From Chloroflexota bacterium (GTDB lineage Bacteria; Chloroflexota; Limnocylindria; Limnocylindrales; CSP1-4), in the NCBI GenBank assembly GCA_003158495.1, contig PMJT01000247.1, forward strand, positions 6,340-11,657: 5,318 nucleotides of DNA, read 5' to 3'. Below are positions 1-5,318 of the stretch, one piece after another. Every line of letters begins with the position of its first letter. The first letter of the stretch is position 1. The notes under the pieces were generated by a model, which saw nothing but the letters and a program-made list of their open reading frames with translations, did not search any database and had not been told where the DNA came from. The position numbers and the translations under genes were made by a program.

Positions 1-102
1 TTCGAGCTGCTGTTCCGCATGCAGGCCGGCCACGGTCGAGTCCACCGCGCCCAGGCGGAACGTGCACTGGCGATGGCCCGACGGCCACGCCCGGTCGGCT
101 AG
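1..102 (+). CDS. C-terminal end of an unidentified protein (partial, 5' end outside window)
   Basis: Frame 1 is open from the left edge and closes with TAG at 100-102, giving 33 residues that begin FELLFRMQAGHGRVHRAQ and end in a basic, proline-containing tail (ARRPRPVG). The fragment is rich in Arg, Ala and His and reads like an amphipathic C-terminal helix followed by a disordered end. No family motif is recognisable in so short a piece, so no function is assigned. Support for it being real is that the frame stays open to the edge, third positions are mostly G or C, and the stop lies 72 bp before the next plus-strand start, a normal gene spacing. An open frame of this length can occur by chance in GC-rich DNA, so confidence is moderate. 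Confidence 0.45.
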   Translation, partial: FELLFRMQAGHGRVHRAQAERALAMARRPRPVG

Positions 103-105
103 AGT
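100..105 (+). promoter_or_regulatory. possible -10 element (TAGAGT) for the membrane-protein gene
   Basis: TAGAGT overlaps the stop codon of the preceding fragment and lies about 70 bp before the start of the 175-1386 gene. It keeps the TA....T pattern of a bacterial -10 box. No recognisable -35 hexamer is found 16-19 bp upstream, so this is only a weak candidate. The two plus-strand genes could instead be cotranscribed. Confidence 0.2.
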
Positions 106-158
106 GGCATCGCTGCCCGTCGGAGATGCCCTTGGCCGAAGCGGGGCGGCCGGGAATC

Positions 159-165
159 GGGGAGG
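159..165 (+). promoter_or_regulatory. ribosome binding site of the three-helix membrane protein
   Basis: GGGGAGG lies 9 nt before the ATG at 175 and is a good Shine-Dalgarno match. It fixes the start of the 403-residue membrane protein. It also argues against the alternative ATG at 126 in another frame, which lacks such a site. Confidence 0.75.
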
Positions 166-174
166 CCCATTGTC

Positions 175-1386
175 ATGAATGCGGTGGTCATTGCGGCCGC
201 AGGAATAACGTTACTGGCTTTGTTCCTGTTCTTCGCCGAGATCGAGACCCTGAGAGAGCGTCACGCCCGTGCGCGGGCGCAGTTCCTCAACGCCGCTCGG
301 TGGGGCTTCGTCATTGCCCTGGCCTGGGTTCTCATCCCCGCTGCGGACTCGGCGCCGGGCCCGGAACGAGCCGCCACGATCATCGGGCTCACCGTCCTGG
401 TCGGGGCCGTGATCCTGATCCCGCTCCGATGGTTCATCCGAATGGGCGGGCGCGAAGGGGACTGGGAGTTGCGCCGGTCCAAGCTCGAAGTCTCGCGGCT
501 GGCGAACCGGGTCAAGCACGACCGCGACTCGGTGACGCCGGCCCGGATCAGGGAGGCCGTGGCCAGGGTCCGCTATCTGCGCACGCCGGAGACGGCCGAA
601 GTGTGCGACCTGATGATCGCCGAGTTGGAGGACCTTTTGGCCGGTGAGGAGCGCTGGCTCGAGGGCGGTCGGCGATCCATTCGGCTCGACTACCTCTCCC
701 GCGCGCTGTGGCTGGAGGAGATGCCCCCGCCCGACAACGATCCCGACGAGGCCACCTTCCTCTGGCATCTCTACAAGGTCTTCGGCCGGATGATGGAGCT
801 CGGCGTGGCCGATCCATCGCAGGATGACCTCGTGGGATTCCGCCACCTGATGGATTCACTGGAGGAGTACCGACGGCCGCATACAAACGGCTTCATCGAG
901 GCGGCGCGGAGGTCGGCCACTACCTGGCTGGCGGATACGGCGGCCCGGCCCTGGATCAGCTCATACGAGTTCGAGGCCCTGGGCCCCTCCGGTCTCGAGG
1001 AGGTCCAGTGGCTCTGGGGCCGCGAGGCCGCGATGTGGGGCGCTTATCTCGATGGCGATGACCTGCGCGCGATCAAGCAGGACCTGACGCGCCGCTCTCT
1101 TGGGGCGGAGGTGACGGTGGGCGCCGAGCCCGACTCCGCAGCGCAGCCGGCCGGACCGAACTCGGCAGTCCCGTTTGAAGCAGGAGCCCAGGACCCGGTG
1201 ACGCAGGCCGAGCCGGCCACCGCGGACCCGGCGAAGGGCGTTGCCAGGCCGACGAGTGGCGCCGCGGACCCGGCGAGTGGCGCCGCGGACCCGGCGAATG
1301 GCGCCGCGGACCCGGCGAGTGGCGCTGCCACGTCGACCCAAGGGCGCGCGCCGCGAGTGGAGAAGCCCGCCGCCGGGCAGAAGTAA
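175..1386 (+). CDS. membrane protein of unknown function, three N-terminal TM helices and repetitive Ala/Pro-rich tail
   Basis: This protein of 403 residues is not recognised as a member of a known family. Three hydrophobic segments are visible at about residues 3-21, 41-57 and 66-88. The loop after the first helix is rich in Arg (RERHARARAQ) and the loop between helices two and three is proline-rich without net basic charge. By the positive-inside rule this places the N-terminus outside and the long C-terminal part in the cytosol. Residues 90-310 are soluble, charged and Trp/Leu-rich, with probable helices (for example 120-160 and 270-310) and no catalytic motif that I can identify. From about residue 313 the protein becomes a low-complexity Ala/Pro/Asp/Gly tail that contains SGAADPA heptads (residues 361-381) with degenerate flanking units, and ends in a basic stretch (RAPRVEKPAAGQK). 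The start is supported by GGGGAGG 9 nt upstream. The gene converges with the aldo/keto reductase, 64 bp away. The architecture would suit a membrane-anchored scaffold or regulator, but that is speculation. Confidence 0.85.
   Translation: MNAVVIAAAGITLLALFLFFAEIETLRERHARARAQFLNAARWGFVIALAWVLIPAADSAPGPERAATIIGLTVLVGAVILIPLRWFIRMGGREGDWELRRSKLEVSRLANRVKHDRDSVTPARIREAVARVRYLRTPETAEVCDLMIAELEDLLAGEERWLEGGRRSIRLDYLSRALWLEEMPPPDNDPDEATFLWHLYKVFGRMMELGVADPSQDDLVGFRHLMDSLEEYRRPHTNGFIEAARRSATTWLADTAARPWISSYEFEALGPSGLEEVQWLWGREAAMWGAYLDGDDLRAIKQDLTRRSLGAEVTVGAEPDSAAQPAGPNSAVPFEAGAQDPVTQAEPATADPAKGVARPTSGAADPASGAADPANGAADPASGAATSTQGRAPRVEKPAAGQK
1213..1338 (+). repeat. 21-bp tandem repeat array inside the membrane-protein gene
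   Basis: The core is three units at 1255-1275, 1276-1296 and 1297-1317. The first two are identical and the third differs by one base (g to a at 1298, Ser to Asn). Flanking sequence keeps the 21-bp phase but is degenerate: 1213-1233 shares the last 14 bases, 1234-1254 is strongly diverged, and 1318-1338 keeps only the first part. The period is a multiple of three and each unit encodes SGAADPA, so copy-number change would lengthen or shorten the C-terminal tail without breaking the frame. Confidence 0.85.
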
Positions 1387-1400
1387 CTCGGCGAAGTCCC

Positions 1401-1430
1401 GGCCGGAGAGCCCAGGGTTTCCGGGCCTTT
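1401..1430 (+). terminator. weak terminator candidate between convergent genes
   Basis: GGCCGG at 1401-1406 can pair with CCGGGCC at 1421-1427 if one G is bulged, leaving a 14-nt loop, and three T residues follow at 1428-1430. It lies just after the stop of the membrane-protein gene, in the 64-bp gap where transcription from both sides should end. The stem is short and the T-tract is minimal, so it may not work as an intrinsic terminator. Confidence 0.2.
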
Positions 1431-1450
1431 GGTCGGACGCCATCCGAGTC

Positions 1451-2440
1451 CTAGCGGCCGAGGATCCGTTCGATCTCGGCCATCTGGTCGGGAGTCAGCG
1501 GCCCGAACTCCATGGCCCGGGCGTTCTCCGTGACCTGTGCGACCGTCCTGAACCCGGGCAGCGGGATCGTGGCCGGGCTTCGACCCCAGATCCAGGCCAG
1601 CGATCCCTGCGCCAGTGTTCGGCCGCTGCTCGTCAGGATCTCCCGGATCGAAGCGAGGGCGCGGAGCCACTCTGGGTTGGCGCGGCCATCCTTGAAACCG
1701 GGGAACCAGGCCACTTTCTGGCGGATGTCGTCGTCGCGGAAGCGGGTCTCGGGCGTAATGCGGCCGGCCAGCAGGCCCATGCCGAGTGGGGAGCGGTTGA
1801 TGCTGGCCAGATTCATCCGCTCGGCCAGGGCGAGCAGTTCGGGATTGCCGGTCAGGACGTTGAGCTCCTGCTCGACGACGCCGCAGCCGGGGCCAATGGA
1901 AAAGGCTTCGATGGCATCGGGCCGATCCGTGCTCCAGCCGTAGGTCCTCACTTTTCCCTCGGCGACCAGCTCGTCCAGCACGTCGCGCACGTCCAGGGCG
2001 CGGTCCAACGTGAGGCCCCAGACATGGAGGAGGTAGACGTCGACGTAGTTCGTGCCGAGGCGGCGGAGGCTGCCCTCGAGGTTCTCCCGTACGTGGCCGG
2101 CGACGTCGCTGGCTTCCTCGGTCGCGCCGAAGGGCGTCACCTTGCGAGCGGCTTCGTCCACCTGGTAGCCGAACTTGGTGGCGATGATCGTCCTGTCGCG
2201 GCGATCCTTGAGTGCCGCTCCGAGGACGCGCTCGCTGTGCCCCGCACCGTAGTTCGCCGCCGTGTCGAAGAAGTTTGCGCCGAGCTCCAGCGCGGCATGG
2301 ATCGCCCGGGTCGACTCGGCGTCGTCGACGACACCCCAGCCGGCCTGGCTCCCCATCATCTCCCAGGGCCCGCCGATGGCCCAGCAGCCCATCCCGACGG
2401 CCGAGACTTCGATGCCGCTGCGTCCAAGTGTTCGCTTCAC
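1451..2440 (-). CDS. aldo/keto reductase (NADPH-dependent oxidoreductase)
   Basis: This 329-residue protein has the usual length of a bacterial aldo/keto reductase, a cytosolic (beta/alpha)8-barrel enzyme that reduces aldehydes or ketones with NADPH. It opens with the family signature KRTLGRSGIEVSAVGMGCW. Numbered from the GTG start, the full catalytic tetrad is present: Asp59 and Tyr64 in FFDTAANYG, Lys89 in IIATKFGY, and His139 in YVDVYLLHVWG. The segment GHSERVLGAAL after the Tyr is also typical. Near the C-terminus, PLPGFRTVAQVTENARA matches the segment that binds the adenosine-phosphate side of the cofactor. The substrate cannot be deduced. The GTG at 2438-2440 is preferred as start because AGGAG lies 6 nt upstream and translation then begins exactly at the family's usual N-terminus. 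An in-frame ATG six codons upstream (2456-2458) has no clear ribosome binding site. The gene stands alone: it converges with the membrane-protein gene downstream and has a 363-bp gap upstream. No convincing promoter was found. Confidence 0.95.
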   Translation of the reverse strand: MKRTLGRSGIEVSAVGMGCWAIGGPWEMMGSQAGWGVVDDAESTRAIHAALELGANFFDTAANYGAGHSERVLGAALKDRRDRTIIATKFGYQVDEAARKVTPFGATEEASDVAGHVRENLEGSLRRLGTNYVDVYLLHVWGLTLDRALDVRDVLDELVAEGKVRTYGWSTDRPDAIEAFSIGPGCGVVEQELNVLTGNPELLALAERMNLASINRSPLGMGLLAGRITPETRFRDDDIRQKVAWFPGFKDGRANPEWLRALASIREILTSSGRTLAQGSLAWIWGRSPATIPLPGFRTVAQVTENARAMEFGPLTPDQMAEIERILGR

Positions 2441-2803
2441 GTTGTTCTCCTGGTTCATACCGTCGCCCGACCGATGCGGGCCGACAGGATCCTGCCATGT
2501 ACCGGTGCAGGCGGTATCAAAGTGGAACGCCCTGGTGCTCGGACGCGGAGTCTCGTCGTCTGTTAGTCGCTCAAGGCTACCAACTGTTTGTCGTTGGCTC
2601 CAGGAGATGGGCCTTGCGCAGGTTTCGGCTGCGGCACGCACTTACTACCGCCCCCACCGGTATTTGGTAGCGCGGCCATCTGCCCCGGCCCATGCTCCGA
2701 CCCGCGCTGCCGCCGTGCCCCCGGCCTCTGCCCCGACCACAGTGGCGGGGCTCGCGCGCCTTTGGCCGCCGGGCCGTGTCAGGTCGGGCGTGTACGCGCC
2801 GAG
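2441..2803. other. 363-bp intergenic region without a supportable gene
   Basis: This gap lies between the aldo/keto reductase start and the lipoprotein stop. Open frames cross it on both strands, but all are arbitrary extensions of shadow frames with compositionally biased Arg/Pro/Ala translations and no usable ribosome binding site. The stretch 2565-2600 is locally less GC-rich and holds a small inverted repeat (CCAAC at 2580-2584, GTTGG at 2593-2597). A second one is TACCG at 2646-2650 with CGGTA at 2658-2662, followed by TTT. No tRNA or riboswitch fold was recognised. The reductase promoter probably lies here, but no convincing -35/-10 pair was found. No intrinsic terminator is evident just downstream of the lipoprotein stop. 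Confidence 0.6.
2447..2451 (-). promoter_or_regulatory. ribosome binding site that selects a GTG start for the aldo/keto reductase
   Basis: On the minus strand, AGGAG is followed by AACAAC and then GTG, an ideal 6-nt spacing. The same AGGAG would sit inside the coding region if the ATG at 2458 were used. This favours the GTG at 2440 as the real start. Confidence 0.7.
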
Positions 2804-4042
2804 TTAGTGCCAGGGGATCGGGACGATGCCCTTCGCGCGGGCCGCAGCCACGTCGACCCAGCCGTAGTCGGCCTCGCCCGCATTCAAGTGCGGCTGGGCC
2901 GTGGCCCACTCGGAGTTGCCCTCGGCGACCGATTGCTTGAACGTAGCCTGGCCGATCATCGTCGTCTCGATGAAGTAGTAGTTGTCATTCGTGTCGTCGA
3001 CACGGATCGCGACGTACGCATGCCCCGGCACGAGGATGATCGACGGCTGCAGGTTGAGAGCCTCTGCCACCGCCGCGTACAGCAGCGTCAATTCGATACA
3101 GTTGCCGCTGGACTGGCTGAGGACCTCCGCGGGCAGCCGGATTCGCTGCGAGGAACTGGCCGAAAACGTGATCGTGGTGCTGATGTAGGTCAGCTTGAAG
3201 TCGGCCGTCTCGGCCTGCCAGATGTCGGAGAGGCGCTGCCAGACCGAGCCGCTGGTGTCGTTGGCGCTGTCGTAGCCGCTGGTCATCGCCTTGTTCGGGT
3301 CGTAGTTCGCGGCGTCGCGGATCAGGGTCTCGACGCCCGGATCGGAGGGCGTGACCATGGCCACGACGAGGTCGAAGTCCTCCTGCTGCGTGAACCCTTT
3401 GATCCCCCACGGGAAGTCGCGCCGGGAAGTGACGAGCGTGGAGCTGGTCTGGTCGATGACCGTTCGCGGCTGGCCGGCGTCGAGGTACGAGACGATGACG
3501 TGGAGGCTGGCCTGGTGCTCACTGTTGAGGCCGTCGATGGCCGCCGGAGTCAGGCTCGGGTTCTGGCGGATTTCCTCGGTGGCGCCGCCGGCCACGGTGA
3601 CCGTGTCACTGGCCTGGTCGGTATAGTCGCTCACCTGGCTTGTGGCGACGATCTTCACCGGGGACGCGTTGCCGTTGGTGACGGTAATGATGACGAAGTC
3701 GTCCAGGAAGGAGCCGTAGAGATGGGCGAGCGGAGTGATCAGCTCGGACTTGTACGTGTAGTCGGCCGAGATCTGGTCGACGGTCACCGCCGCAGACGAT
3801 GCCCGCGGAGCCCCCGACGCGACGGGCTGCGACGGCGCGGCTCCCGACGAATCGGGCACGACGACGTGGACGCCCGAAGCGGCCGGTCCGGTCCACGGGA
3901 ATAGGATGCCCGGGCCGAAGCCCGAATGGTCGGTGCCCGGGACTGGCGGTGGAGTCGGCCCGGCGCTGCTGCAGGCCGCGATCATCACGAGTACGAAAGC
4001 CGCAGCCCCGAACCGCCCGTAATCCTTGCGCCACGAACCCAT
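2804..4042 (-). CDS. lipoprotein with transglutaminase-like cysteine-hydrolase domain
   Basis: The protein has 412 residues. The N-terminus is a lipoprotein signal peptide: basic MGSWRKDYGR, hydrophobic FGAAAFVLVM, and a lipobox ending IAAC with Cys24 as the predicted lipidated residue. It should therefore be anchored on the outer face of the cytoplasmic membrane. Residues 25-85 form a Pro/Gly/Ser/Ala-rich linker. Residues 87-205 have alternating hydrophobic and polar residues that suggest a beta-sandwich. The C-terminal half (about 222-412) resembles transglutaminase-like cysteine hydrolases: Cys315 in SGNCIELTLLYA, His341 in VPGHAYVAI, and Glu359 in YFIETTMIG, in the order and approximate spacing of the Cys-His-Asp triad, with Glu in the acid position. 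The preceding WQRLSDIW and QRIRLPAEVL segments fit the helices usually found before the catalytic Cys. The family includes peptidases, amidases and inactive members, so the substrate is unknown; peptide or cell-wall cleavage is a guess. The start at 4042 is chosen because GGGAGGG lies just upstream and the signal peptide begins there. An upstream ATG at 4162 would add 40 residues that would bury the signal. Confidence 0.92.
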   Translation of the reverse strand: MGSWRKDYGRFGAAAFVLVMIAACSSAGPTPPPVPGTDHSGFGPGILFPWTGPAASGVHVVVPDSSGAAPSQPVASGAPRASSAAVTVDQISADYTYKSELITPLAHLYGSFLDDFVIITVTNGNASPVKIVATSQVSDYTDQASDTVTVAGGATEEIRQNPSLTPAAIDGLNSEHQASLHVIVSYLDAGQPRTVIDQTSSTLVTSRRDFPWGIKGFTQQEDFDLVVAMVTPSDPGVETLIRDAANYDPNKAMTSGYDSANDTSGSVWQRLSDIWQAETADFKLTYISTTITFSASSSQRIRLPAEVLSQSSGNCIELTLLYAAVAEALNLQPSIILVPGHAYVAIRVDDTNDNYYFIETTMIGQATFKQSVAEGNSEWATAQPHLNAGEADYGWVDVAAARAKGIVPIPWH

Positions 4043-4047
4043 CGGAA

Positions 4048-4055
4048 CCCTCCCT
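4048..4055 (-). promoter_or_regulatory. ribosome binding site of the lipoprotein
   Basis: On the minus strand AGGGAGGG ends 5 nt before the ATG at 4040-4042. It decides the start in favour of the short form, which begins directly with the signal peptide. Confidence 0.75.
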
Positions 4056-4094
4056 GGCCCGCGCACGGGCCTGGTGACGGAGAACGACCGAGCG

Positions 4095-4100
4095 ATCCTA
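4095..4100 (-). promoter_or_regulatory. possible -10 element (TAGGAT) of the lipoprotein gene
   Basis: TAGGAT on the minus strand matches four of six positions of TATAAT and lies 52 bp before the lipoprotein ATG, in the only AT-rich patch of the intergenic region. The hexamer 17-18 bp upstream is a poor -35. If this is the promoter, the palindrome at 4111-4124 falls in its spacer and -35 region. Confidence 0.25.
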
Positions 4101-4110
4101 TTCCTTAGCG

Positions 4111-4124
4111 TGGTACTAATACCA
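4111..4124. promoter_or_regulatory. 14-bp inverted repeat upstream of the lipoprotein, possible operator
   Basis: TGGTACTAATACCA has 5-bp perfect arms (TGGTA / TACCA) around CTAA, and 12 of 14 positions are symmetric. It sits about 70-80 bp before the lipoprotein start, in an AT-rich island within GC-rich DNA. A second, shorter pair (CCTAT at 4097-4101, ATAGG at 4131-4135) is nearly concentric with it. The symmetry suits a dimeric regulator site, but no regulator gene is in the window and chance cannot be excluded. Confidence 0.35.
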
Positions 4125-4186
4125 GCCCCGATAGGTCCTACTCGAGGCGGGGCCCGCCACACGGGGCGGAGGGGAGGCTCGGAGGC

Positions 4187-4205
4187 CCGGCGGCCCCGCT
4201 GCCGG
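4187..4205 (-). terminator. GC-rich hairpin just after the M24 peptidase, possible terminator
   Basis: CCGGC at 4187-4191 pairs with GCCGG at 4201-4205. Inside them GC at 4193-4194 pairs with GC at 4198-4199 around a CCC loop, and the 4192/4200 position is G-U read on the plus strand and a mismatch on the minus strand. The hairpin begins about 21 nt past the peptidase stop. No T-tract follows on the minus strand, so it may only slow polymerase or protect the 3' end. Further GC-rich inverted repeats (for example 4154-4158 with 4165-4169) lie downstream. Confidence 0.25.
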
Positions 4206-4226
4206 CGCTGCGGAGCGTCGAGGTGG

Positions 4227-5318
4227 CTAGCCGCGGACCACGCGCAGGTCGAGCGTGGAGCGGTTCAGGACGTTGGGGCCGGCCGTTCTACACATGACGA
4301 TGTTCTCCAGCCGCACGCCCCAGCGGCCTGGCAGGTAGATGCCCGGTTCGACGCTGAAGGCCATACCGGGCGCCAGCGGCGTGGCGTTGCCGGACACCAT
4401 GTACGGGTCCTCGTGCACTTCCAGCCCGATGCCGTGGCCGACGCGGTGCGTGAAGTACTCGCCGTAGCCTGCGTCGGAGATGACCCGGCGAGCGACCGCG
4501 TCGATTTGCTCGGCGGGAACGCCGGGAGCGACGTTGGTGGTGGCCTTTGCCTGCGCCTCGCGGACGATCTCGAAGACGCGCACGAATTCGGGCTCGGGCC
4601 CAATGCCGGCCTCGCCTTCGACCCATATCGTCCGAGTGGTGTCGCTCACGTATCCGGCGAGTGTTCCGCCGATGTCCAGCACGACCGGCTCGCCGGCCTG
4701 CAGGACGCGCTCGCTCGCGTCGTGGTGGGGTGATGCGCCGTTCGGTCCGGAACCGACGATGGCGAAATCAGCCAGGTCGTGGCCTTCGTCGATGAGGCGG
4801 TTTCGAACCTCGCGGCTGACCTCGGCCTCGGTCCGGCCGACCAGTCGCCCCGTCGCGATGGCGTCGATCGTCCGGTCTGCGGCGGCGGCGGCAAGCCCGA
4901 GCAATCGAGTCTCGTCCGCGTCCTTGACCTGGCGCAGGTCTCGCATAGCCAGGCTTGCCGGCGCGAAGCTCCGGCCCGGCAGGGCGGCCTGCATCTGGAG
5001 GACGTGCATGCCCCAGAGTCTGTCGGAGAGACCGATCGGAGCCGCCCGGTCCGTCGGCGCCGCGGCGTCGCTCAGTAGCCTGGCGACCATCGCCGGCGCG
5101 TCATCGGTCTCCTCGAACGGAACGACTTCCGCGTGCCCGCCGGCGACGAGTGGCGTTGTTCGTGCCTTCTGGGCCTCGAGCTGGGGCACGACGAACCACA
5201 CCGGCCCCCGGCGCGGAACGACGAGCAGCGTCACGCGCTCCATCGGCTCGCCGACAAAGCCGGTGAGATAGCGCAGGTCCGGCCCGACGCCGATCAGAAT
5301 CGCCCCCAGGCCTCGATC
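4227..5318 (-). CDS. M24-family metallopeptidase, Xaa-Pro aminopeptidase type (partial, N-terminus outside window)
   Basis: The frame ends with TAG at 4227-4229 and is open to the right edge, giving 363 residues; the true start lies beyond the window. The ATG at 5241-5243 is internal. The 25 codons before it read GAILIGVGPDLRYLTGFVGE, the normal beginning of a creatinase/prolidase N-terminal domain, so probably only about 10-20 residues are missing. Residues 1 to about 125 (numbered from the edge) form that N-terminal domain. MRDLRQVKDADE (125-136) is the usual junction, and the pita-bread catalytic domain follows. All five metal ligands of the M24 fold are visible: Asp215 in VVLDIGG, Asp226 in VSDTTRT, His295 in HRVGHGIGLEVHEDP, Glu324 in FSVEPGIY, and Glu338 in VRLENIV. 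Substrate-contacting His residues (SPHHD, about 198-199; VHE, 302) are also present. Such enzymes use two metal ions to remove N-terminal residues next to proline, or to cleave X-Pro dipeptides, in the cytosol. Aminopeptidase and prolidase activities cannot be separated from sequence alone. The next gene on this strand, the lipoprotein, starts 184 bp downstream, so cotranscription is doubtful. Confidence 0.96.
   Translation of the reverse strand, partial: DRGLGAILIGVGPDLRYLTGFVGEPMERVTLLVVPRRGPVWFVVPQLEAQKARTTPLVAGGHAEVVPFEETDDAPAMVARLLSDAAAPTDRAAPIGLSDRLWGMHVLQMQAALPGRSFAPASLAMRDLRQVKDADETRLLGLAAAAADRTIDAIATGRLVGRTEAEVSREVRNRLIDEGHDLADFAIVGSGPNGASPHHDASERVLQAGEPVVLDIGGTLAGYVSDTTRTIWVEGEAGIGPEPEFVRVFEIVREAQAKATTNVAPGVPAEQIDAVARRVISDAGYGEYFTHRVGHGIGLEVHEDPYMVSGNATPLAPGMAFSVEPGIYLPGRWGVRLENIVMCRTAGPNVLNRSTLDLRVVRG

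Noticed and set aside
1456..1481. Inverted repeat GGCCGAG / CTCGGCC with a 12-nt loop
   Set aside because: The 7-bp stem is perfect but lies inside the last codons of the aldo/keto reductase and has no T-tract on either side, so it is more likely a coding coincidence than a terminator.
1044..2498. Minus-strand open frame (484 codons) overlapping the reductase in another frame
   Set aside because: It runs in a different frame over the reductase and the opposite strand of the membrane-protein gene, and its product is Arg/Gly/Pro-rich low-complexity sequence.
2515..2520. TTGATA on the minus strand as a -35 box for the aldo/keto reductase
   Set aside because: No acceptable -10 hexamer lies 16-18 bp downstream; the closest (TACATG) is only 14 bp away.
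1241..2566. Long plus-strand open frame (441 codons) antisense to the aldo/keto reductase and overlapping the membrane-protein tail
   Set aside because: It is the mirror of a well-supported reductase with a complete catalytic tetrad. Its translation is Arg/Gly/Pro-rich without any family motif, as expected in GC-rich DNA where stop codons are rare in antisense frames.
2441..2641. N-terminal extension of the aldo/keto reductase to an ATG at 2641
   Set aside because: The extra residues have no resemblance to the family, which normally begins at KRTLGRSG, and a better ribosome binding site supports the GTG at 2440.
2600..2807. Short plus-strand frame starting at the ATG at 2608 after CAGGAG
   Set aside because: The Shine-Dalgarno-like sequence directly abuts the ATG with no spacer, and the 66-residue product is Ala/Pro/Arg-rich with no recognisable feature.
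2588..3904. Long plus-strand open frame (438 codons) antisense to the lipoprotein
   Set aside because: The translation is a monotonous Gly/Val/Asp/Arg-rich sequence with no motif and no ribosome binding site. The opposite strand carries the signal peptide and conserved catalytic residues.
4043..4162. N-terminal extension of the lipoprotein to an upstream ATG at 4162
   Set aside because: It would put 40 residues in front of a signal peptide that must be N-terminal, and it crosses the ribosome binding site and AT-rich promoter-like patch.

Overview
The window is GC-rich DNA with strongly GC-biased third codon positions, purine-rich Shine-Dalgarno sites and a lipobox-type lipoprotein. This fits a high-GC bacterium such as an Actinomycetota or a Chloroflexota lineage. 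The sequence contains no rRNA or other phylogenetic marker, so this placement is inference only. No tRNA, insertion sequence, CRISPR array or phage gene was seen.

Layout. Positions 1-102 hold the last 33 codons of a plus-strand gene that enters from the left and cannot be identified. Positions 175-1386 encode an unrecognised membrane protein of 403 residues on the plus strand: three N-terminal transmembrane helices, a soluble charged region, and an Ala/Pro-rich tail built partly on a 21-bp tandem repeat (heptad SGAADPA). The rest of the window is on the minus strand. An aldo/keto reductase (1451-2440) converges on the membrane protein. It is followed by a 363-bp gap without a supportable gene, then a lipoprotein with a transglutaminase-like Cys/His/Glu domain (2804-4042). 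After a 184-bp gap with GC-rich hairpins and a small AT-rich palindrome comes an M24 Xaa-Pro-type metallopeptidase (4227 to the right edge), whose N-terminus lies outside the window.

How the genes relate. The three minus-strand genes are separated by 184 and 363 bp and are most simply read as independent transcription units, not one operon. Their predicted jobs (peptide trimming in the cytosol, an anchored extracytoplasmic cysteine-hydrolase-like protein, an NADPH-dependent carbonyl reductase) do not form an obvious pathway. I find no convincing evidence of a new multi-gene system. The items most worth a second look are the transglutaminase-like lipoprotein, the orphan three-helix membrane protein with its repeat tail, and three start-codon decisions where the longest or first-ATG reading is probably wrong.
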